From: Dongia_B sp035539075
Lineage (GTDB): Bacteria > Pseudomonadota > Alphaproteobacteria > Dongiales > Dongiaceae
NCBI GenBank assembly: GCA_035539075.1
Contig: DATLJB010000099.1
Span: forward strand, 1 to 64,000
Direction: 5' to 3'
Length of the DNA stretch: 64,000 nt
A program made the translations under genes and the position numbers. The notes beneath the pieces are model-generated. The model was not told the origin of the DNA. It ran no database searches and saw only the letters and a list, made by a program, of their open reading frames with translations. Below are positions 43,023 through 52,678 of this stretch, piece after piece (the first letter of the stretch is position 1; every line of letters begins with the position of its first letter).

Positions 43023-45869
43023 ATGTTGATGATGCGTAAGCCTGGCGTAACCTTGCCTGCCGCGACGGTGCGGCGCCTGACGCTCTCCTTGCTGATGCTC
43101 TGCCTGATGATGGCCCTGACAGCGGTGACCGGCGTCAACCCTGTAATCACGGCGCAGGCGCAGGAGAGCAGCGGCGCGGCGCTTCCCGCTCCGGCGAGTC
43201 CGACCGCCGGCAATACCAATGCCGGCAATATCAACGCCGCGCAGGCGCGCCAGACGCTGGACGTGCTGCAGAACGACGACAAGCGCAATCAACTGATCCA
43301 GGTGCTGCAGACCATCGCTAACACGCCGGCCGCCAATGCGCCGGCGGGAACCGCAGCCGGAAGCAGCGGCAATGCCGCGCCGACGCTGTCGCAGGCGACG
43401 CCGCAGCAGTCTTCCCAGCCGTCTTCTCAGGCAGCACCGGCAGCGCCCAAGCCGGCAACCCCGCCGCCGGCCGCGCCCGCCGCTCCGGCCGCAGCCACCG
43501 CACCCGCAGCGACACCGCCGGCCACACCCCCAGCGACACCGGGTGCGGCTGTGGCTGCCGCCGCGGCCCTGCCGGCCGACAGCCTCGGCGCGCAATTGCT
43601 GGAGCAGCTGGCGGAATGGCTGGACGACGCCACCACGGCGATCGGCGATGCCGTGCGCAATGTCGCCGATCTGCCGCGCATCTGGACCTGGCTGGTGCAG
43701 AGCCTGAGCGATCCGCGCGCCCGCAACATGCTGTTCAACGCCGCCTGGCGCCTGGCCGTGGTGATCGGCTGCGCCGTGGTGGCGGAATATTGCCTGCGCT
43801 TCCTGCTGCGCCGGCCGCTCTATCTGATCGAGCGTCGCGCCGCCTATCTGCATGACCTGGCCGCCTTGGGTGCCGAGGGCGCCAGCAGCGAGGACGCCTT
43901 CAACCCCGATGCGCCCGATACGCCGGTTGAGGCCGATGCGGCTGAAACCACGCCCAGCGACATCGACCCCGGCGCGCTGGAGGCTTCGGGCAATACGACG
44001 GTGATCGTGCCGCGCGATGCCAGCGGCCTGCCGCGCAAGACGCCGCGCGGCTGGTTGTGGCTGCGGCGCGTGCCCTGGGCGCTGCTGCATTTCCTGCTGA
44101 GCCTGGTGCCGGTGGTGGTCTTCGCCGTGGCCGGCAACAGCCTGCTCGGCACCGATCTCGGCGATCCCAAATCGGTGCGCCTCGCCGGCATCGCCGCGGT
44201 CAATGCCTATGTGCTGGTGCGCGCGGTGAGCTGCGTCACCCAGCTCTTCGTCATGTCGCGCTCGCCGGGACTGCGCCTGCTGCCGCTGCGCGACGGCACC
44301 GCCGCCTATATCGAGGTCTGGGTCTTCCGCATTGCCGGCACCGGCCTGTTCGGCGCGGCCCTGGCCGAGATGGCGCTGCTGCTGGGCCTGTCGCGCGCCG
44401 GGCATGAGGCGCTGCTGAAGGTGGTGACGCTGATCGTCGACGTCTATGTCGTCATCGTCATCCTGCAATGCCGGCATACCGTCGCCCAATGGCTGCATGC
44501 GCGGCCGGGACGCGTCGGGCCGATCGCGGCGCTGCTCAACCGCCTGGCCTCGCTGTGGCATATCTTCGCCATCTTCCTGGCGCTGGCGCTGTGGCTGGTC
44601 TGGGCGATGGAGATACGCCACGGCTTCACCAAGCTGGCCGATATGGTGCTGGTCCTGATCGGCATCCTGGTGGCGGCGCGCATCGTCACCCTGCTGCTGC
44701 ATGCCGCCTTCGACCGGCTGTTCCGGATCGACGACGAGATGGAACGGCGCTTTCCCGGCCTCAAGCAGCGCGCCAACCGCTATTACCCGCTGCTGCGCAG
44801 CGCCATCACCCTGCTGGTGACGGCGATCGGCATCATCGCCCTGCTGCAGGCCTGGGGGCTCGACGCCTTCGCCTGGTTCCATGGCGACGAGGTCGGCAGC
44901 CGCCTGGTTTCCGCCGTCGTCACCGTGGCGGTGGCGGCCGCATTGGCGGTCGGCGTCTGGGAAGGCAGCAACCTCGCCATCGACCGGCACATGATGCGCC
45001 TCGACCATAGCGGCGACTACCTGCATGCGGCGCGATTGCGCACCCTGGTGCCGATCATGCGCACGGTGCTGCTGATCATCGTCTCGATCGTGGTCATCCT
45101 GACCATCCTCAGCGAGATCGGCGTCAATATCGCGCCGCTGCTGGCTGGCGCCAGCATCGTCGGCGTCGCCATCGGCTTCGGTTCGCAGAAACTGGTGCAG
45201 GATTTCATCACCGGCATCTTCCTGCTGCTGGAGAACGCCATGCAGGTCGGCGACACCATCACCGCCTCGGGCCTCACCGGCACGGTGGAGAAGCTGTCGA
45301 TCCGCACCATCCGGCTGAGGGCCGGCGATGGCGCGGTGCATATCATCCCCTTCAGCTCGGTCGGCACCGTCACCAACGTCAACCGCGGCGTCGGCAATGC
45401 GGCGGTGCGCGTCACCATCGCCGACAGCGAGGATGTCGATGCGGTAGGCGAGATCCTGAAGCAGATCGCCAAGGACATGCGGGCGGATGACGATTACCGC
45501 CGCATGATGCGCAGCGACCTGCAGTTCTGGGGCGTGGACGACGTGCAGCCGGGCGCCGTCACGCTGGCCGGCCAGATCGTCTGCAGCGATGCCGGGCGCT
45601 GGGGCGTGCAGCGCGAATTCAACCGCCGCATGGTGAAGCGCTTTGCCGAGCTTGGCGTCAAGCTGGCGGCGCCGTCGCAATATCTCATCCTGACGCATCC
45701 GCTGCGGCAGGAGGCCCTGGCCGATGCGGCGCAGGCGGAGACGCCGGCGCAAGGTGCCGCCGAACACGCGCCGCATAAGAGCGAGGCCGCGACCGACAGC
45801 CAGGCCAAGGAAAGCGCCGCCTCGGTGCGCAATTCACCGCCGCCCAGCGCGCTCGGCCATACCGAGTAG
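43023..45869 (+). CDS. Large MscS-family mechanosensitive channel
   Basis: The 948-residue product has a signal-type N-terminus (LTLSLLMLCLMMALTAVTGV), an Ala/Pro-rich periplasmic linker of about 90 residues (PAAPKPATPPPAAPAAPAAA) and several membrane helices, then the MscS core: IAPLLAGASIVGVAIGFGSQ, KLVQDFITGIFLLLENAMQV and GTVEKLSIRTIRLRAGDGAV. The layout fits the YbiO/YnaI-like moderate-conductance channels. It would release solutes upon osmotic downshift. ATGs at 43,023, 43,029 and 43,032 are in frame; upstream in-frame codons read as non-coding. The C-terminus is a charged, probably disordered tail. Confidence 0.9.
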   Translation: MLMMRKPGVTLPAATVRRLTLSLLMLCLMMALTAVTGVNPVITAQAQESSGAALPAPASPTAGNTNAGNINAAQARQTLDVLQNDDKRNQLIQVLQTIANTPAANAPAGTAAGSSGNAAPTLSQATPQQSSQPSSQAAPAAPKPATPPPAAPAAPAAATAPAATPPATPPATPGAAVAAAAALPADSLGAQLLEQLAEWLDDATTAIGDAVRNVADLPRIWTWLVQSLSDPRARNMLFNAAWRLAVVIGCAVVAEYCLRFLLRRPLYLIERRAAYLHDLAALGAEGASSEDAFNPDAPDTPVEADAAETTPSDIDPGALEASGNTTVIVPRDASGLPRKTPRGWLWLRRVPWALLHFLLSLVPVVVFAVAGNSLLGTDLGDPKSVRLAGIAAVNAYVLVRAVSCVTQLFVMSRSPGLRLLPLRDGTAAYIEVWVFRIAGTGLFGAALAEMALLLGLSRAGHEALLKVVTLIVDVYVVIVILQCRHTVAQWLHARPGRVGPIAALLNRLASLWHIFAIFLALALWLVWAMEIRHGFTKLADMVLVLIGILVAARIVTLLLHAAFDRLFRIDDEMERRFPGLKQRANRYYPLLRSAITLLVTAIGIIALLQAWGLDAFAWFHGDEVGSRLVSAVVTVAVAAALAVGVWEGSNLAIDRHMMRLDHSGDYLHAARLRTLVPIMRTVLLIIVSIVVILTILSEIGVNIAPLLAGASIVGVAIGFGSQKLVQDFITGIFLLLENAMQVGDTITASGLTGTVEKLSIRTIRLRAGDGAVHIIPFSSVGTVTNVNRGVGNAAVRVTIADSEDVDAVGEILKQIAKDMRADDDYRRMMRSDLQFWGVDDVQPGAVTLAGQIVCSDAGRWGVQREFNRRMVKRFAELGVKLAAPSQYLILTHPLRQEALADAAQAETPAQGAAEHAPHKSEAATDSQAKESAASVRNSPPPSALGHTE

Positions 45870-45904
45870 GTCTGGACGAGGGAAGCGAGCGGGGGAATCG
45901 GGTA

Positions 45905-46384
45905 ATGGACGCGGCGATATCGATCCGGCCGGTGACGGCGGCGGATTACGATGGCTGGAAACCGCTGTGGGACGGCTATAGCGCGTTTTATGGCCGCGTC
46001 GGCGCGACGGCATTGGCGCCGGCGGTGACGGCGGCCACCTGGGCGCGCTTCCTCGATCCGGCTCAACCGATCCACGCGCTGGTGGCGGAACGCGGCGCGC
46101 AGGACGATGGCGGCGGCGAACTGGTCGGCCTCGCGCATTATCTGTTCCACCCCGCCACCGCGCAGATTGCGCCCAGCTGCTATCTCTCCGATCTCTTCAC
46201 GGCGGAGACGGTGCGGGGCCAAGGGATCGGCCGCTTGCTGATCGAGGCGGTCTATGCCGCCGCCACGGCGGCCGGTGCCGCACGGGTCTATTGGCAGACC
46301 CATGAAAGCAATGCCACGGCCCGGCGGCTCTATGACACGCTCGCCGAGAATTCCGGTTTCCTCGTCTATCGCAAGATGCTGTGA
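45905..46384 (+). CDS. GNAT-family N-acetyltransferase
   Basis: The 159-residue product has the GNAT fold: SIRPVTAADYDGWKPLWDGY at the start, LSDLFTAETVRGQGIGRLLI with the acetyl-CoA-binding R/Q-x-x-G-x-G loop, and VYWQTHESNATARRLYDTLA at the end. It is typical of the acetyltransferases acting on small amines or peptides; substrate unknown. GGGGGAATCGGGTA precedes the ATG. It lies 36 bp after the MscS gene. Confidence 0.9.
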   Translation: MDAAISIRPVTAADYDGWKPLWDGYSAFYGRVGATALAPAVTAATWARFLDPAQPIHALVAERGAQDDGGGELVGLAHYLFHPATAQIAPSCYLSDLFTAETVRGQGIGRLLIEAVYAAATAAGAARVYWQTHESNATARRLYDTLAENSGFLVYRKML

Positions 46385-46406
46385 GATTGAAGCCGGCGGG
46401 AATGCG

Positions 46407-47300
46407 TTATGACGCGGCTTTCGCCCAATCCCGCGCCGCCTCGGTATCGCGCAGCGGCGGCAGGCCGAACAGCCGGCCGTATTCCCGGGTGAATTGCGAG
46501 ACGCTTTCATAGCCGACCGCGAAGGCGGCGCTGCCCGCCGTCATGCCTTCCGCGCGCATCAGGCGCCGCGCCTCGATCAGCCGCAACTGCTTCTGGAATT
46601 GCAGCGGCGAGAGCGAGGTCACGGTGCGGAAGTGCTGATGGAAGGAGGAGGGGCTCATGCCTGCGACGGCCGCCAGTTGCTCGACGCGCAGCGGCCGCGC
46701 GAAGTCTTTCCGCAGCAGGCTGACGGCCCGCGCGATGCGCTGCGCATGGCTGTCCGGCCAGCCGAGACGGCGGATCGCTGTTCCATGCCGCCCCGCCAGC
46801 AGCCAGTAGTGCAGCTCGCGCACCAGCGATTCATGTAATACCGGCACCGCCGCCGGGCGCGCGAAAAGCTTCATCAGCCGCAGCGCGGCATCGGCGACCT
46901 CGGCATCCGTCGGCTCGACCCGCACGGCCGTACCCGCGGCGACGGGGGCGGCCCGCATCTCCACCGCGAGATCGGCGATGACGGCGGGCTCAAGTTCGTA
47001 GACCAGAGAGAGATAGGGCGCAGCGGGGCTGGCGCGCGTGATCTGGCTGACGGTCGGCACATCGGCGGTGATCAGCAGTGAATCGCCGGCGCCAAAGGCG
47101 AAACTCTCGGTCCCCATGACCACCTGCTTGCTCCCCTGCAGCACGAGGCAGACGAGCGGACGGGAAATCGCATAGACGAGGCCGCTGGGCGCCGTGGCGC
47201 GCACGGTGGTGAGGCCGGGGATCGGCGTTGCGGAGATGCCTGCCGGGTCGGCATGGGTCTCCGCATGGCGGCGGACGGCATCGACGAGCGTATCGGTCAT
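46407..47300 (-). CDS. AraC-family transcriptional regulator
   Basis: The 297-residue product has the AraC_N-type cupin in the first 160 residues (RPLVCLVLQGSKQVVMGTES, AGDSLLITADVPTVSQ) and a C-terminal AraC/XylS helix-turn-helix pair (RVEQLAAVAGMSPSSFHQHF, RAEGMTAGSAAFAVGYESVS). The YqhC-like layout suggests control of an oxidoreductase. It is divergent to the SDR at 47,435 with 134 bp between starts, which is a classic regulator/target pair. Confidence 0.9.
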   Translation of the reverse strand: MTDTLVDAVRRHAETHADPAGISATPIPGLTTVRATAPSGLVYAISRPLVCLVLQGSKQVVMGTESFAFGAGDSLLITADVPTVSQITRASPAAPYLSLVYELEPAVIADLAVEMRAAPVAAGTAVRVEPTDAEVADAALRLMKLFARPAAVPVLHESLVRELHYWLLAGRHGTAIRRLGWPDSHAQRIARAVSLLRKDFARPLRVEQLAAVAGMSPSSFHQHFRTVTSLSPLQFQKQLRLIEARRLMRAEGMTAGSAAFAVGYESVSQFTREYGRLFGLPPLRDTEAARDWAKAAS

Positions 47301-47434
47301 GGTGCGATCATATCCGATCCGCCGGCACTGCGCCTACCGTCTTGGAGGATTAGGCAAAGAATGCCGAGGTTCCGGTAAGGACGAAAAGGCGGTCGGCCGC
47401 ATATCAGATCCGGCATCACAACAGGAGCTGAAGC

Positions 47435-48190
47435 ATGACCAAGATCGCCATCGTCACCGGAGCCAGCCGCGGCCTCGGCCGCAACACCGCCCTCAGCATC
47501 GCCCGCCAGGGCGGCGATGTCATCCTGACCTATCAAACCCGCGCGGATGAGGCGCAGACGGCAGTCGCCGAGATCAAGGCCATGGGCCGCAAGGCGGTCG
47601 CCTTCCAACTCGATCTGAGCAAGGCCGCGGGCTTCGCCGCTTTCGCCGAGCGGCTGCGCCTGGCGTTGCGCGAGACCTGGCAGCGCGAGACATTCGATCA
47701 TCTCGTCAACAATGCCGGCCACGGCATCTACGCGCCGATCGCCGAGACCACCGAGGCGCAGTTCGACGATCTGGCGAATGTGCATTTCAAGGGCGTCTAT
47801 TTCCTCACGCAGACATTGCTGCCGCTGATCGCCGATGGCGGCCGCATCGTCAACCTCTCCTCCGGCCTGACCCGCACATGTTTCACCGGCTATGCCGCCT
47901 ATGCCGCGGTCAAGGGCGCGGTGGAGGTTCTCACCCGCTACATGGCCAAGGAACTGGGCGGCCGCGGCATCGCGGTCAACACGGTGGCACCGGGCGCGAT
48001 CGAAACCGATTTCGGCGGCGGCGCGGTGCGCGACAATCCCGATATCAACAAGCTGTTCGCGGAGATGACGGCGCTCGGCCGCGCCGGCCTGCCGGACGAT
48101 ATCGGGCCGATGATCGCGCGCCTGCTCTCCGACGACAACCGCTGGGTCAACGCGCAGCGGATCGAGGTCTCCGGCGGCCAGGGCATCTGA
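47435..48190 (+). CDS. Short-chain dehydrogenase/reductase
   Basis: The 251-residue protein has TGASRGLGRNTALSIARQ for NAD(P)H, HLVNNAGHGIYAPIAET, and YAAYAAVKGAVEVLTRYMAK with the catalytic Tyr and Lys. The C-terminal VSGGQGI is standard. The Ser in NLSSGLTRT supplies the third catalytic residue. It is probably controlled by the divergent AraC regulator. A rho-independent terminator follows at 48,216. Confidence 0.9.
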   Translation: MTKIAIVTGASRGLGRNTALSIARQGGDVILTYQTRADEAQTAVAEIKAMGRKAVAFQLDLSKAAGFAAFAERLRLALRETWQRETFDHLVNNAGHGIYAPIAETTEAQFDDLANVHFKGVYFLTQTLLPLIADGGRIVNLSSGLTRTCFTGYAAYAAVKGAVEVLTRYMAKELGGRGIAVNTVAPGAIETDFGGGAVRDNPDINKLFAEMTALGRAGLPDDIGPMIARLLSDDNRWVNAQRIEVSGGQGI

Positions 48191-48215
48191 GTGCTTCGAC
48201 GCTGCTGATTGAGTG

Positions 48216-48260
48216 AGGCCGGTGTGGGTGGGGCGTGTCTTCGCCGACACCGGCCTTTTT
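48216..48260 (+). terminator. Rho-independent terminator of the SDR gene
   Basis: AGGCCGGTGT at 48,216-48,225 pairs with ACACCGGCCT at 48,247-48,256 and runs into TTTTT. It lies 26 bp after the stop. Confidence 0.85.
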
Positions 48261-48551
48261 GCAGCCGCTGGCATACAGCGATATGAGTATCTCGCAAGAT
48301 CACGCGGCAACCGGCCGCGCTTTTTGTGGCGCTTTCATGGTCGATCGGCTTTACGGACATTAAGCTGTCTTTCGGCGGCATTTCTCCGAGAGCTGGATCG
48401 CTTCAACAAAATAGAGGACGATCTGAGCTCAGACTAAGCCTGCAGTCTTCCATCTGAAACAATCGCGCTCTAGGATTGCGCTCCTTCGGCGTCGCTTGCG
48501 CCGCAGCCCGATCACGCACTTCTGTCTTATTTCGCTGAAATGGAGGGGAGC

Positions 48552-51440
48552 ATGCAGATCAACACCTATCAGCTCGCGGCGACGCTGAAACGCTATCAGG
48601 ACCGGGCGGCGCAGCGGCAGCGCAACCTCTACAAGATCAGCCAAGGCGATCTCTTCGCGGTGGACACGCCGGAGCGGGTGCGCAAGTTCTTCCTGCGCCG
48701 CGGCCTCGGCGGGGCCGATATCGAGGGCATGATCGCGGGGACGGCGCGGCCGAAGCTCGCCACCTGCGAGAGCATCGGCCAGCGCGAGCCGGATGCGCTG
48801 GAACGCGTGATCGGCACCAGCGACCTGATGGGCGTCGCCTTTCTCGAACGCGGCCTCGCGGTGTCGCGCACCGTGGCGCGGGTCTGGGTGGATGTCAGCG
48901 GCGGCGCGCCGATGGGCTACGGCACCGGCTTCATGATCTCGCCGCGCCTGCTGATCACCAACCATCACGTGCTGCAGGATGCGGCGACGGCCGCCGCCTC
49001 GCGGGCGGAGTTCAATTATCAGCTCGGCGCCGACGGCAATCCTGCGCCCTCCGCACTCTTTTCGCTGCGTCCCGGCGATTTCTTCGTCACCAGCCAGGAT
49101 CTCGATTACGCGGTCGTGGCGGTTGCCGGGCTGGCCGAGGCCACCGTGCTGGGGCCGGGTCGCGCGCTGGGCGATTTCGGCTTCAACGCGATGATGGAGG
49201 AGGAGGGCAAGGCGATCGCCGCGCAATGGCTGAACATCATCCAGCATCCCGAAGGCGGCTACAAGCAGCTTGCTTTGCGCGAGAACCAGCTGGTCGATGT
49301 CAGCGCGCAGTTCCTCACCTATCAGACCGATACCGCGCCGGGGTCGTCCGGCTCACCGGTCTATAATGACCGATGGGAAGTGGTGGGGCTGCATCATTCC
49401 GGCGTGCCGGCGCGCGATGCGCAGGGCAATATCCTCGCCCTCGACGGCGCGCGCTGGACCAGCGAGATGGGCGAGGACAAGGTCAAATGGATCTCCAATG
49501 AAGGCGTACGCATCAGCCAGGTGATCGCCGATCTGCGCGCCAGGTCCGGCGGCGGTGCCCCGGCGGCCTATATCGACGAGATGCTGGCGGCGGCGCCGGT
49601 CGCGATCATGCCGCAGCGTGAAACCGCCGTGACCCCGCCGGTCGCCGCGCCGACGATCCCCGCCGCCGTTCCGGGCGGTGCGGTTCAAGGTGGTGCGGTT
49701 ATGAGCGGCCCGGTTCTGGGCGGTCCTGTTCTGAACGGGGGCGCCGCCACCTGGACGATTCCGCTCACCGTCAGCATCGGCTTGCCGGGGCTGTCCGGCG
49801 GAATCGGTGCGGCGGTGATCGGCGGCGCGGTGATCGGCGGCGGTCCGGGACGGGCCGATGATTTCGAGAGCATCCTCGCCGAGGCCAAGGCTAGCCTTGG
49901 AACGCGGCCGGATGTGCTGTCGGTCGCGGCGGGCTACGTCTTCAAGGACGGCTGGATCACGCGCCAGCGGGCGATCGTCGTCAAGGTCGGCAAGCGCCTG
50001 GCGCCGAGGGAGCTGCGCGACAGCGGCGCGACGCCGCTGCCCGGCGCCTTCAAGGGCATGCCCGTGGAGGTGATCAACCCCACGATCGACGATCTCTTCG
50101 CCAGCCAGGCGAAGGCCGCGCCCGCTGAGATGCTGCGCCAGGCCACGGTGGCGACGGAAGAGATCCTCTATCACCCGCCGGCCGGGGCGAAGCTGAACAC
50201 GGTGGAAGCCAAGATGAAGGTCACCGCCAGCGTCAGCCCCGATCACGGCTGGCCGCTGTTGAAGGACTTCCTCGCCGGCACGCGGCAGCGCCTGGTGGTC
50301 GGCATGTATGATTTCGGCGCGCCGCATATCCGCGACGCGGTCACGCAGATGGGCGAGGCGCGGGGCTTCGACAAGATGACCCTGGCGATCCAGGCCGGCA
50401 GCGACGAGGGCAGCGGCACCAAGGCGAACGACCTGCCCGATGACGAGATGGTGGCGGCGCTGAAGCAGGCTCTCGGCGACCGGTTCGAATCAGCCTGGGT
50501 CAAGGTCGGCATCAAGAACGGCTGGGTCGCGACCTCGTATCACATCAAGGTGGCGGTCAGGGACAGCGCGGCCTTCTGGCTGTCGAGCGGCAATTGGCAG
50601 AGCTCCAACCAGCCGGAGGCCGATCCGCTGGCGGAGCAGCCGCCAAGCCGCACCTGGCTCACCAAATATAACCGCGAATGGCATGTGGTGGTGGAGCATG
50701 CCGCGCTCGCCAGGACCTTCGAGACCTATATCGAGAACGACTTCACGGCCAATGCGGCCCTGGCCACGCCGGAAATCGCCATGCCGGATATTCTGGTGCC
50801 GGGCGCCATGCTGCTGCCGGCCCTGGAGGAGCGCGCGGCGCCGTTCCAGTATTTCGCCCCCTTCGATGCCGAGCGCGTCTTCACCGTCCAGCCGCTGCTG
50901 ACGCCCGACAATTACAAGCAGGCGCTGCTGAAACTGGTCAACAAGGCGGAGCAGAGCCTGCTGATCCAGAACCAGACCTTCAATGCAGCGAGCGACCAGC
51001 AGGCCGATCTCGCCGCCTTGCTGGATGCCGTCATCGCCAAGCAGAATGCCGGGCTCGATGTGCGCGTCATCTTCCGCATCATCGACAGCAGCAAGGCCCG
51101 CGAGAACCTGCAGGCGTTGCAGGATCGCGGCTTCGACATGCGCCGGGTGAAAGTGCAGCGCAACTGCCACACCAAGGGCGTCATCGTCGACGGCAAGCGG
51201 GTGATGATCGGCAGCCAGAACATCTCGCAGCTCGGCATCACCCTCAACCGCGATGCCAGCCTGCTGTTCAAGGACAAGGCGCTGGCAGCTTACTTCACGG
51301 CGATCTTCGAGCACGACTGGGCCAATCTCGCCAAGCAGGATATCGGCAACGAGGCGCATGCGCCGGAACTGGCGAGCGGCCGCGACACGCCGCGCGGCAT
51401 GGAGCGCATATCCTGGAAGGACTATATGGAGATGGCGTGA
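48552..51440 (+). CDS. Trypsin-like protease / phospholipase D-like fusion protein
   Basis: The 962-residue product begins MQINTYQLAATLKRYQDRAA. A trypsin-like domain follows: MGYGTGFMISPRLLITNHHV (catalytic His near 137), the Asp in QDLDYAVVAV near 183 and the Ser in DTAPGSSGSPVYN near 265. A Gly/Ala/Pro linker with 15-bp-coded repeats (GGAVQ, GGAVM, SGPVL, GGPVL) leads to a middle domain near residues 435-525. Two phospholipase D motifs end the chain: HIKVAVRDSAAFWLSSGNW near 663 and HTKGVIVDGKRVMIGSQN near 872. There is no signal peptide, so it may act inside the cell. The pairing of protease and PLD-type nuclease/lipase is typical of conflict systems, but the partner genes of such systems are absent. 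Start: ATG at 48,552 with GGAGGGG. Confidence 0.85.
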   Translation: MQINTYQLAATLKRYQDRAAQRQRNLYKISQGDLFAVDTPERVRKFFLRRGLGGADIEGMIAGTARPKLATCESIGQREPDALERVIGTSDLMGVAFLERGLAVSRTVARVWVDVSGGAPMGYGTGFMISPRLLITNHHVLQDAATAAASRAEFNYQLGADGNPAPSALFSLRPGDFFVTSQDLDYAVVAVAGLAEATVLGPGRALGDFGFNAMMEEEGKAIAAQWLNIIQHPEGGYKQLALRENQLVDVSAQFLTYQTDTAPGSSGSPVYNDRWEVVGLHHSGVPARDAQGNILALDGARWTSEMGEDKVKWISNEGVRISQVIADLRARSGGGAPAAYIDEMLAAAPVAIMPQRETAVTPPVAAPTIPAAVPGGAVQGGAVMSGPVLGGPVLNGGAATWTIPLTVSIGLPGLSGGIGAAVIGGAVIGGGPGRADDFESILAEAKASLGTRPDVLSVAAGYVFKDGWITRQRAIVVKVGKRLAPRELRDSGATPLPGAFKGMPVEVINPTIDDLFASQAKAAPAEMLRQATVATEEILYHPPAGAKLNTVEAKMKVTASVSPDHGWPLLKDFLAGTRQRLVVGMYDFGAPHIRDAVTQMGEARGFDKMTLAIQAGSDEGSGTKANDLPDDEMVAALKQALGDRFESAWVKVGIKNGWVATSYHIKVAVRDSAAFWLSSGNWQSSNQPEADPLAEQPPSRTWLTKYNREWHVVVEHAALARTFETYIENDFTANAALATPEIAMPDILVPGAMLLPALEERAAPFQYFAPFDAERVFTVQPLLTPDNYKQALLKLVNKAEQSLLIQNQTFNAASDQQADLAALLDAVIAKQNAGLDVRVIFRIIDSSKARENLQALQDRGFDMRRVKVQRNCHTKGVIVDGKRVMIGSQNISQLGITLNRDASLLFKDKALAAYFTAIFEHDWANLAKQDIGNEAHAPELASGRDTPRGMERISWKDYMEMA

Positions 51441-51474
51441 GCCACTACCGGGCTTCGCGGTGCGGCGTTGCGGC

Positions 51475-51522
51475 TGAAAAAGAAGATGGACCGGGTGGCT
51501 GCGCGGAACCACCCGGTCCATC
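51475..51522 (-). terminator. Strong terminator of the minus-strand sigma-factor operon
   Basis: GATGGACCGGGTGG at 51,485-51,498 pairs perfectly with CCACCCGGTCCATC at 51,509-51,522. On the minus strand the stem is followed by TTCTTTTTC, so it terminates transcripts from the operon ending at 51,827. It may also slow plus-strand transcripts from the fusion gene. Confidence 0.8.
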
Positions 51523-51826
51523 TGCCGTCGGCCTCGATTCCGGATGGGGACAGCCGGTAGGGGTGAGGCCGCGGGAAGGGCTTAAGCCGCAGCTCGGCCG
51601 GGGGAATGACCGAGATTGGAGGAGGCTTAAGCAAGATGCTGAAGTGATACGCGGTAAATTGCCGAACCCTGCGCCGGCTGTGCCTCGGCGGCGTCGAATT
51701 TGTCGGCCGTTTTCTTGTTGCGTCGCTGCCCGGCATTCTTCGCAGCGTTCCGTTCCCGCTCGTCAGATAGCTGCCGTGCGCTTTCTTATCGCGTGGCTCG
51801 ATATCCGGCGCTGATATTGCCGCGCT

Positions 51827-52678
51827 TTATATTCCGGTGCTCTGGCGCTGCGCTTCGGCCGCCAATTCTTGCAGGCGGCTGTCGTCGGCGCCGCCAACCA
51901 GGCTGAAGCCGATGCCGTGCTGGGCCCAGGCATAGCCGTCGACGCCATGCGCCTTCACCGCTTCAAGCGGCGCCTGCATATCGGCCTTGGCCATCGGCCG
52001 GATCAGCAGCGACAGGCGCGTGCCCTTGTCGTCGTCATACATGAAGAGGGCGGCCGGGCCGTGACCGGTGGCGACCAGGCGGCCCCCCATGAAGCGGAAG
52101 CCGGCGGCGGCGAGATCGACCGGCGCCACCGGATGGGCGAGGCGGTTGGAAAGCCATTTCGTCAGGTCGGCCTCATGCGCGGCGTCAAGTTCCACCGGCC
52201 GCTTGTGATCGGCGGAGAAGACGACATGGGCGGCACCCGCCTCATCCGCCAGAGCGGCGATGCCGTTGAGGCCCGCGCCGCCGAGAACCTCGCCGCCCGC
52301 ATCTGCAGCCGCCAGTTCGTTGCCGGCGCGCGTCGCGGCGAGGTCGCGCAGCAGCCAGCCGGAACCGCCGCCGAGACCGGCGCCGATGACGACGGCGATC
52401 ATCGCCACCGCCGCCAGCAGGTGGCGCTGGCGGCGGCCCTGCACATGGGCCTCGACACGACGCAGCAGCGCCTGATCGGCTTCGGGGCGCGGCGGCATCG
52501 CTTCGGCGAAGGCCTGGCGCAGGTCGTGGCGCTGGCGGCGATAAGCTTCGACCCGTCGCGCCACCTCGGGATGCGCGGCAAGATGCGCCTCGATCTCCGG
52601 CAGGCGCGCCGGGTCCAGGCAATCGTCGATATAGGCCTGCAGATCGTCATCGCCGATCGCGCGTTCGATCTCTCTCAT
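51827..52678 (-). CDS. Anti-sigma factor, membrane-spanning
   Basis: The 283-residue product begins with an anti-sigma-type N-terminus (IGDDDLQAYIDDCLDPARLP, EIEAHLAAHPEVARRVEAY), a membrane helix (LLAAVAMIAVVIGAGLGGGS) and a periplasmic part. The first region binds the ECF sigma factor. A zinc-binding HxxxCxxC motif is not visible. Its ATG overlaps the stop of the sigma-factor gene by four bases (ATGA, 52,675-52,678), so the two are translationally coupled. Confidence 0.85.
   Translation of the reverse strand: MREIERAIGDDDLQAYIDDCLDPARLPEIEAHLAAHPEVARRVEAYRRQRHDLRQAFAEAMPPRPEADQALLRRVEAHVQGRRQRHLLAAVAMIAVVIGAGLGGGSGWLLRDLAATRAGNELAAADAGGEVLGGAGLNGIAALADEAGAAHVVFSADHKRPVELDAAHEADLTKWLSNRLAHPVAPVDLAAAGFRFMGGRLVATGHGPAALFMYDDDKGTRLSLLIRPMAKADMQAPLEAVKAHGVDGYAWAQHGIGFSLVGGADDSRLQELAAEAQRQSTGI

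Noticed and set aside
42735..45776. Long minus-strand frame of about 1,013 codons opposite the MscS gene
   Set aside because: Antisense shadow of the MscS gene with His/Gln/Asp-rich composition and no recognisable motif.
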